From Galbula dea (lineage: Eukaryota; Chordata; Aves; Piciformes; Galbulidae): 64,000 nt of DNA. Below, piece by piece: positions 57,492 to 64,000 of the stretch (the first letter of the stretch is position 1; each line of letters opens with the position of its first letter). The stretch is from positions 1-64,000 of the forward strand of contig VWZX01010904.1 of assembly GCA_013399015.1 (NCBI GenBank). The letters run 5' to 3'. Both the position numbers and the translations under genes were made by a program. The notes under the pieces are model-generated. The model did no database searches, had not been told where the DNA came from, and saw only the letters and a program-made list of their open reading frames with translations.

Positions 57492-57776
57492 CTGCCAAAA
57501 ACAAAACCCAAGAGTGTTAGGCCAGAAACTTTGGGTTCATTTGTTTATTTCCTCCCCCCAAAAAAGGTATTAATTCAGAACTAATTAGTTAATAGATATG
57601 GTAGGCACTGAGTTTCTGCATATAGCACCTGTTCTGAGTGGACAAAAATGGATGTGCTCTGATGGATGCTCTGATGGTGCAAACCCCCTCAGCTGCATGC
57701 ACCTCCTAAGAAAAGACTGAGAAATAAATAAGGTGGTGAAAAAAAAAATGCAGCAAGGTTTTACAATAATTGGACA

Positions 57777-57914
57777 TAGAAGCACAGGATAATTTAGGTG
57801 GGAAAAGAGCTTTAAGACACTGCCAGCTCTACCACTAAACCGTGTCCCTCAGCACCACATCTCCAGGGCTTTTCAATCTCTCCAGGGATGGTGACTCCAC
57901 CACTGCCCAGGGCA
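57777..57914 (-). repeat. Old CR1 terminal fragment in CDK14 intron
   Basis: 'ctaccactaaaccgtgtccc' and 'ctccagggatggtgactcca' mark a group 2 end, more diverged than most. In the same orientation as CDK14. Confidence 0.8.
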
Positions 57915-58031
57915 TGCATGTTACATCTTCAGAATCTTGATGCCAGGAGAACTGACCACATTTGACTTCATTTTATTAGCTGTTGAGGACAATTAGCCTT
58001 GTACAATCCTATCTAAAATACACATCCATAC

Positions 58032-58147
58032 TAGCTGGGGCTGTGGGCAACCTAATCTAGTGGGAGGTGTCCCTGGCAGGCAGGGGGGGTTGGAACTAGA
58101 TGATCTTTTCAGGTCCCTTCCAACTCTGACAGAGGATTGTATGAATC
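58032..58147 (+). repeat. CR1 terminal fragment, group 1
   Basis: 'ctagctggggctgtgggcaa' to 'gaggattgtatgaat'. Antisense to CDK14. Confidence 0.9.
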
Positions 58148-58469
58148 ACAAAACCTCCTAATTTCCCTACAGAGCAAGCATCCTCCCACCTCTCCAAACT
58201 GCCTGACTTCTTTGTTTTGTAACTATGTTTACAAGGATATCCAAGCCACACTCCATCAAAATGATTGTAGTATTTGATACTGGGATTGTCCCTCCTTGCA
58301 TCTGGATTTATGCTTCCCGATTATCTACCAGACCCAGAAAGAAGCTTTTCTGTAACTCAAATCTTTTTTTTTTTTTTGCCTAACTGGAGGCATTTAGAAG
58401 AGCCTTCCTTTAAAAGAGAATGATTTTTCTTTCTTTTTTTCATCTTCATTCTCCCCCCTTCAAAAGGTT

Positions 58470-58830
58470 TCCCTGCTCCTGATGTTGAACGTTGTGCAGA
58501 GACGTGTTTCTGCCAAGGAATATCGCCTTATGGTGATGCTGCTGCAAATAACCTGCTGTGAGCTGATAAAAGGATTAATGCAGCCAAAATTCTTAATCTG
58601 TGAAATTACAAATTAAATTCTCATATTAAAAATACCACCCTGAGGTATTTTTTTGTGGCTTTAATTCCCCTCTGGTGTTCTGCATACATTGTGCTTGTTA
58701 ATGAGGAGGCCAAGGCTGTCTCTGTTGGCAGCCTGCTGCAGAGTGATAATGTGGAGGCATTTACTTTGCTGATAGGACTGGATTTAACCACTGCCTGATC
58801 AACTCAGTGGCAAGTGGGTAATAAGTCCAT
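58470..58830. other. Candidate conserved non-coding block in CDK14 intron
   Basis: This is non-repetitive sequence with several CpGs, rare around it, followed by TAAT-rich stretches (such as 'attacaaattaaattctc') and a block with 'gttaatgaggaggccaagg'. The texture of mixed complexity, homeodomain-like cores and no transposon resembles vertebrate conserved non-coding elements. No coding frame is visible. Conservation itself cannot be seen from one sequence. Confidence 0.35.
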
Positions 58831-59029
58831 ATTAACAGGGAAAGTACCACTGCAGAAGTCAGAATTCCAAATCCTGGCTAGGCTGAATCCCACACAGGCA
58901 GGAGGATTGAGATGTCACCACTGCAGAGGGATGTTTTGGTTTCGGTTTGGTTCGGTTTCTCTTCAGTGGGAAAGGCTAAATGAAGCAGTAGCCTTCAGGA
59001 ATAGTCCTGAAGGAAGGAATGAGTTAGAT

Positions 59030-59146
59030 GCAGCACTTAGGGACTTGGTTTAGTCTTAGGGACATGGTTTTAGATGATGGTGCTAGGTTGGTGGTTGGAC
59101 TTGATGATCTTGGAGGCATCTTCCAACCGTGGTGATTCTGTGAATC
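59030..59146 (+). repeat. CR1 terminal fragment with internal duplication
   Basis: Ends 'ggtgattctgtgaat'. About 20 bases ('cttagggacttggtttagt') are tandemly duplicated near the start. Confidence 0.85.
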
Positions 59147-59177
59147 TCTCTGCATCAGATGATTTACACTGGGGAGA

Positions 59178-59241
59178 GAGACAACAGGCAGCCAAGTGGG
59201 CTGGGGTAAGAGACAAGTGGCAGCCAAGTGAGCTGGGGTAG
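59178..59241. repeat. 32-bp tandem duplication
   Basis: Two units sharing 'ggcagccaagtg' and 'ctggggta', between the CR1 and the A/T array. Confidence 0.9.
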
Positions 59242-59244
59242 GGG

Positions 59245-59775
59245 TGAATGAAATAGTAGAAGAAAAGAATAAAAATAATGAAATAAAGGAATAATAGAAG
59301 ATATAATGAAAGAATAGCAATAAAAGATACATGAATAATAATAAAACATAATAAAAGAATAATAGGAGAACTAAGAAAAGAAAAAATAAATGAATAATAA
59401 TAAAAATGATAAAAGAATAATAGAATAAAAGAACAGTAACAGAAGAAATAATGAAATAAAAGAATAAGAATAAAAATAATAAAGTAAAAGAATAATAGAA
59501 GGAATACTAACAGAATAATAATAGAAATAATAAAAGGAAAAATAGTAAAATAAAAGAATAATAAATAAAATAAATAAAATAAAAAAGAATAATAAAATAA
59601 ACAATAACAAGTATAATAATAAAGAGTAATAAAAGAAATAACAAAATGAGAATAATAAATAATGAAGGAATAACAAATAAAAGAACAACAAATAATGAAA
59701 TAAAGGAATGATAATAAATAAAACAGTAATAATAAATCATAAAAGAATAACAATAAAAGGAGACTAATAGAAGAA
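59245..59775 (+). repeat. A/T-rich (AATAATA/AAAAGAATAA)n array
   Basis: About 530 bases made almost only of A, T and scattered G in 'aataaaagaataataa'-type units, with no obvious fixed period. It starts soon after a CR1 end. In CDK14 RNA it would be U-rich. The long open frames on its minus strand are composition artefacts. Confidence 0.95.
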
Positions 59776-60168
59776 ATGAAGAGAGAGCTGCAAACACTGC
59801 AAGCATCCTTAGCCCACAGTATCATCTGCTCCCCTCTCCTGCCTCAGCCTCAGCCAATGAAGTGCTTTGCCTGCCCTGTGTCTCCCAGCCTGCTGCCTGC
59901 CTCCTCCCTCCAAGGTTCATGTGGTAGCAGACAGAGCTGCTGTGACTCAGCCAGGGCTGGGTTGTTTATCCTGTGTGCTGCAGCTGGTTAAGCAGTCCTG
60001 CATGTTAGAAAGTGAAAAGCACTAAATATGGAAATTGTTGGGTTTTTTTTTCCCCCTCCCTCTTTTTCCTTGGTGACAATTCAGATCATTCTCTTGGCTG
60101 CACACGCAATCAAACACTGAGATAGCTGCCTGCAGACTGCAGAGCAGAGATAGCAACCTCACAGGAAA
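59776..60168. other. Intronic unique sequence, nothing recognised
   Basis: Plain sequence between the A/T array and the GA repeat. Confidence 0.5.
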
Positions 60169-61001
60169 GAAGGAAACAGAAAAAAAAGGAAAAGAGAAAA
60201 AAAGAGAAAAGAGAGAGAGAGAAAAGAGAGGAGAGAGAGGAGAGAGAGGAGAGAGAGGAGAGAGAGAGAGGAGANNNNNNNNNNNNNNNNNNNNNNNNNN
60301 NNNNNNNNNNNNNNNNNNNNNNNNNNNNNNNNNNNNNNNNNNNNNNNNNNNNNNNNNNNNNNNNNNNNNNNNNNNNNNNNNNNNNNNNNNNNNNNNNNNN
60401 NNNNNNNNNNNNNNNNNNNNNNNNNNNNNNNNNNNNNNNNNNNNNNNNNNNNNNNNNNNNNNNNNNNNNNNNNNNNNNNNNNNNNNNNNNNNNNNNNNNN
60501 NNNNNNNNNNNNNNNNNNNNNNNNNNNNNNNNNNNNNNNNNNNNNNNNNNNNNNNNNNNNNNNNNNNNNNNNNNNNNNNNNNNNNNNNNNNNNNNNNNNN
60601 NNNNNNNNNNNNNNNNNNNNNNNNNNNNNNNNNNNNNNNNNNNNNNNNNNNNNNNNNNNNNNNNNNNNNNNNNNNNNNNNNNNNNNNNNNNNNNNNNNNN
60701 NNNNNNNNNNNNNNNNNNNNNNNNNNNNNNNNNNNNNNNNNNNNNNNNNNNNNNNNNNNNNNNNNNNNNNNNNNNNNNNNNNNNNNNNNNNNNNNNNNNN
60801 NNNNNNNNNNNNNNNNNNNNNNNNNNNNNNNNNNNNNNNNNNNNNNNNNNNNNNNNNNNNNNNNNNNNNNNNNNNNNNNNNNNNNNNNNNNNNNNNNNNN
60901 NNNNNNNNNNNNNNNNNNNNNNNAGAGAGAGAAAAAGAGAGAGAGAAAAAGAGAGAGAGAAAAAGAGAGAGAGAAAAAGAGAGAGAGAAAAAGAGAAAAA
61001 G
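60169..61001. repeat. GA-rich repeat with 649-base assembly gap
   Basis: Left side: 'gaga'/'ggaga' units to 60274. Ns from 60275 to 60923. Right side: a 14-base unit ('aaaaagagagagag') repeated about five times. The gap is simply an unread part of this purine repeat, so its size is nominal. Confidence 0.95.
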
Positions 61002-61128
61002 GAAATGAATCCATTTTGTCCTGTGTGAAGCTAAGTTGGTAAGTGCACTCCTGCCTTGCCCAGGTGGCTGTGGATGTCCATGGAGCTCTCTGCACCCCAG
61101 GGTCACCTGCTTGAACCTCTTCTTACCC

Positions 61129-61301
61129 AGCACTGGCCCAGGCTGCCCAGGGCAGTGGTGGAGTCACCATCCCTGGAGGGCTTCAAACAGCATGGAGACA
61201 TGGCTCTTGGGGATGTGGTTTAGTGGCATGGGGTGATGGGTTGCTGGTTGGATTTGAAGATCTTTGAGGTCTTTCCCAACCAGAGTGGCTCTGTGATTCT
61301 C
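61129..61301 (+). repeat. CR1 LINE fragment next to a CDK14 splice donor
   Basis: Group 2 end from 'cactggcccaggctgcccag' to 'gtggctctgtgattctctg'. Its 3' end is about 50 bases from the donor of the exon at 61352. Antisense to CDK14. Confidence 0.92.
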
Positions 61302-61351
61302 TGAACCTGCACCTGTCTCTCTGAAGGGCCTCAGAGGTGGCCAATACTCAC

Positions 61352-61491
61352 TGTCAGTTAACTCCCATAGCCGTGGGGGCAGATCACTGAAATATTCATG
61401 GCTCAGGGCTGCCTGTGCTGACAGTCTGTTCTTTGGGAAGCACTGGAGAAGTTTGGAGGCCAGATCTTCTGCATGGTTCACACAGCTCAGC
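61352..61491 (-). CDS. CDK14: CDK14 penultimate coding exon (kinase domain C-terminal lobe)
   Basis: CDK14 is a PFTAIRE-type cyclin-dependent kinase that partners with cyclin Y at the plasma membrane and phosphorylates the Wnt co-receptor LRP6. This 140-base exon encodes 46 whole residues, including 'VNHAEDLASKLLQ', 'KNRLSAQAALSHEYFSDLPP' and 'RLWELTD'. These are the last helices of the CDK kinase fold and the start of the C-terminal extension, which distinguish CDK14 from its paralogue CDK15. A pyrimidine-rich stretch ending in CAG precedes it (acceptor AG at 61492-61493) and GTGAGT follows (donor at 61346-61351). It begins with the last base of a split codon and ends with the A of the next Met codon, so it joins in frame to 57376-57491. 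From memory, mammalian CDK14 has Tyr and Ser where this exon has Cys (LSC) and Phe (CFPKN). Upstream exons lie beyond the right edge of the window. Confidence 0.95.
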
Positions 61492-62269
61492 CTGAAAACA
61501 CAAACAAGAAGGTTTTTGAGGGAAAAAAAAATAGATCTGAGTTTTCTGTTTCCTCCCTGTTTGCCGTCAGCACTGTCGAAACAGTTGAGTCCTGCTAGCC
61601 AGGAGAAAGACAAAGCCTATTTGGGAGCAATACCAGGAAAAGCTATTCCTCAGGTGAGGAAGTCAATGAATTCTCTCTGGATTGGCAGCTCAAAGCCCAT
61701 ACAAGTTTCACAAATAAGATCATGTAACATAGCACATCCCATGCCTGCTGCCTAGCACACTGCAGAATCATGGCCAACAGCAGCTCGAAGGCAACTGCTT
61801 AGACTCTTCCACTGCCATCTGACTGAGCAAACTGACAGGCTGAACATTGGAAAGCAATGGTTATTACTGATAAAACCCATGAAATCCAAGCTTCAAATAA
61901 CAGCAGCACTCATACAACTTTGGGGAGCATCACATGTTAAAACCCAACCCTGCTTAACACACCACACATGCATCAGGTTTCCCAGAGACAGCTGTGTTTT
62001 TGGGAAGCACTGCCTGCTTCTTATTTCATATATTCACCCAGCAGGAGGTTGACTCTTTATTAGATGTTAATGCAATGCAAAGATGACATTGTGAAGAGAA
62101 TTATCTCTTCTAAGCTACCTAGGGAAGTCTGAGCAAAGTCATTGTTTTATTGGAGCTATATGTTTGGGAGCATCCTAATATAAACTAAAAAGAATAGATT
62201 TGGAGAGGAGAGAGTGCAATGGCAATCAGCAAGATGTGGCTTGGGTCTAGTAACCTACAGCTGCCTCCT
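61492..62269. other. CDK14 upstream intron, no exon seen
   Basis: Unique intronic sequence. I looked for the preceding CDK14 exon (the 'LYSPKNLRQAW' region known from the family) and did not find it. Confidence 0.6.
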
Positions 62270-62976
62270 TGACCTGGTTTGGGTCAGAGCAGAACTAACT
62301 CTGCTCAGGGATTCCCTTCCCAGCTCAGGCTCTTCTCAGTCTCTCACTCTCTGCAGCTCCCAGCATCTTCTCCCAGGCAGTGCCTGCTGCTAGCAGGGAC
62401 AGCACTGATGGGGAGAGTTAGTGCCAAGGCTTGGGCTGCAGAGCAAGGTCACTGCTCCAGCTTGGCTCCCACCTTGGGCTGCAGGCAGTCAGAGGTGGCA
62501 GCTGCAGGGAGGAGAGGCCAGGAGAGGTGACCCTGAGCTGCCCAACAAGGGATTCCAGCCCATGGAGCTCATCTTCAGGATAGAGCTGAGGGATCAGGAG
62601 GGTCAAGCTCTTCTTCAGTGGCCAGTGTCCCAGGAGGACTCTGTCTGCTCTGCCTTGGATCCTGACCCATGAGTTTCTAAGTCCAGTTCCTGAATCTAGC
62701 TCCTGAATCCAGCTCCCATCTGCTGCTGAGCCCAGTCTGGGACTTGTGCCACAGCATGAGTGGTGACAGTGATGCCATTGCCACCAGGGCTTGGGTTTGA
62801 TATTACTATGTAGATATTGGTATACATTTCATTGGATTGTTGTTGTTGTTTCATTCAAGCAGTTTTAGTTTTCTTTCCCAATCCATAAGTCTCTCTCCCC
62901 CACTCCCTTTCTCTTCCCCTTTGGAAGAGAGCATCTGCCACTCATCTCATGGCCAGCACAGCCCTGACCCTTGACA
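62270..62976 (+). mobile_element. Solo ERV LTR, copy B, with 5-bp target duplication
   Basis: A 707-base LTR running TG...CA, flanked by the direct repeat CTCCT (62265-62269 and 62977-62981). The 5-base duplication and the sequence style fit an avian ERVL-like element. Sense orientation is inferred from the 'cattcaagcagttttagttt' segment, placed where other avian LTRs of this type have their R region. No internal or viral coding sequence is present. Two short 'ctcctgaatc'-type duplications (near 62685-62712) distinguish it from copy A. Confidence 0.88.
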
Positions 62977-64000
62977 CTCCTACACTTCCAAAGCCACCAA
63001 ACTTATTGTAGCAACACTGAAAACATTCCATGGAAAAATAAACTATGACAGGGAGACCTTCAAGTCACAAATGTCATAGATAGAACTTTTTGTCCACACC
63101 CATATCACCCTCAGCAAAATACCAAGAGAAAAGACAATTCTTAACAAAAAAAAACCCAAAAAGGAAAATAAAGGGTAAATATTCAGAGAGAATTGGTATG
63201 AAACTTCCTGCACATCCCCAGCTTCCAGGGATCAGTGATCATCTTGAGTTTGTGAGGCTTAGTTTTTGTTCTAATCCCACCTGCACCAATTCTTTACTCA
63301 GAAGTCCTGGGAAATCATCTCACCAAGGTTTGGTTAGTGAAGATGCTCATTCAATCAGGCAAAGGAAAAGAAAAGAACATTTAACATCACCAAATTCTGA
63401 GTTCCAGTGGAACTTCTGGATGATGACACCCCAGTTCCTCAGGGCTCCTCAACAGAGTCCTGCTGCCATTTGGACTGTTCCCAGTGGTCACCTATGCACC
63501 TAGCATAATGCTAAGGTATCTTTTTTTTAGTAAGAAAATCAGATTAATTAAGACAAATTGAAAATATTTGGAGTAGGAACAGTTTAGGAAGAGTCACCTG
63601 GCTACTTTAGAAACCAGAGATCTGCTTACTGAGATCAATCAAGGAGCCAAAGCTCAGTATCAACTGATCAGCAAATTACCCATCAGTACAACATAAACCC
63701 AACAAAAGTACCCAGGGCTGCACCACAATCACACCAGGGAAGAACTGCCAGTAAATTTGTCACAATCACAATAGATTTTATAATCAATGAACAGCAAAAA
63801 AGACTCAATTCACTGCACAGTCTGCCAAAATAATTCAGTCTGCTCCAATTATCACACGTCCCTGCCCTGATAATACTCTGAGTAGTGGCATCAGCTCTTT
63901 CTAGTGCTGTGAAGAGTCCATTCACTACATCACTATGTTCCCAAGCTCCCAACCTCAGAAGGGACTAGAAAAATCAAGTCTCACCTCCTGTGGAACACAG
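62977..64000. other. CDK14 intron continues, nothing recognised
   Basis: Unique sequence with an A9 run near 63146. Open frames (137 codons at 63090, 89 at 63683 on the minus strand) carry no motif I know. Confidence 0.5.

Larger units (their letters stand above)
57492..61351 (-). other. CDK14: CDK14 last coding intron
   Basis: The intron is bounded by GTGAGT at the 5' end (61346-61351) and CAG at the 3' end (57492-57494). It interrupts the Met codon after its first base (phase 1). The nominal 3860 bases include 649 Ns, so the true length is unknown. It holds CR1 pieces at 57777, 58032, 59030 and 61129, an A/T array (59245-59775), a GA repeat with the gap (60169-61001) and a repeat-free block at 58470-58830. 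Confidence 0.9.

Noticed and set aside
57230..57511. 93-codon minus-strand frame across the last CDK14 exon
   Set aside because: Out-of-frame shadow of the real exon, whose frame is fixed by the split Met codon.
59070..59825. 251-codon minus-strand frame rich in Leu, Phe and Tyr, looking like a membrane protein
   Set aside because: Translation of the A/T microsatellite; composition artefact without any start context or homologous motif.
60022..61133. Two minus-strand open frames of 324 and 357 codons
   Set aside because: They exist only because 649 Ns are read as open and the flanking GA repeat lacks stops. No protein evidence.
63683..63952. 89-codon minus-strand frame near the right edge
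   Set aside because: On the CDK14 strand, but it does not match the expected upstream CDK14 exon and has no splice-site support.

Overview
The window is vertebrate nuclear DNA, almost certainly from a bird. About forty 5'-truncated CR1 LINE fragments, in both orientations, cover roughly 17 % of the resolved bases by my own tally. There are also two solo LTRs of an avian ERVL-like type, and no SINE/Alu- or L1-like repeats. Many CR1 copies differ little from each other. A CR1 load this dense and young fits a CR1-rich lineage such as Piciformes (woodpeckers, toucans, barbets), but that placement is inference.

The only gene I can support is CDK14 (PFTAIRE cyclin-dependent kinase, PFTK1) on the minus strand. 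Its last two coding exons lie at 61352-61491 and 57376-57491. Their splice phases agree (one base of the Met codon in the first exon, two in the second), and the last exon ends in TGA. The intron between them (57492-61351) holds a 649-base assembly gap in a GA repeat, a large A/T-rich array, four CR1 pieces and one candidate conserved element. The 3' UTR runs leftwards from 57375; the first canonical AATAAA is at 56215-56220 with a U tract behind it. Everything below about 56 kb is the intergenic region downstream of CDK14. In other vertebrates the next gene on that side is FZD1, and no FZD1 reading frame is present here.

Layout: 1-10 kb, CR1 pieces, a duplicated CR1-plus-flank segment and LTR copy A. 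10.5-16.6 kb, a CR1-free stretch. 16.6-31 kb, dense CR1, microsatellites and a strong G-quadruplex motif. 31-41 kb, a long CR1 with an ORF2 tail and candidate conserved blocks. 41.9-43.1 kb, an unusual higher-order tandem array. 43-46 kb, two minisatellites and a candidate conserved block. 46-56 kb, more CR1 and two candidate conserved blocks. 56-61.5 kb, the CDK14 3' end. 62.3-63.0 kb, LTR copy B.

CR1 fragments are sorted here into four informal groups by their 3' ends. Group 1 has a tail with 'gggacctgaaagatca' (read on the antisense strand). Group 2 has 'ggactggatgatctcag'. Group 3 has 'gggacctctggggatca' (antisense). Group 4 has 'ccctgtgcagagacagg'. These groups are mine, not Repbase names. 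Coordinates of repeat edges are good to about 5-15 bases. No rRNA, tRNA, CRISPR array or bacterial-type feature was seen.
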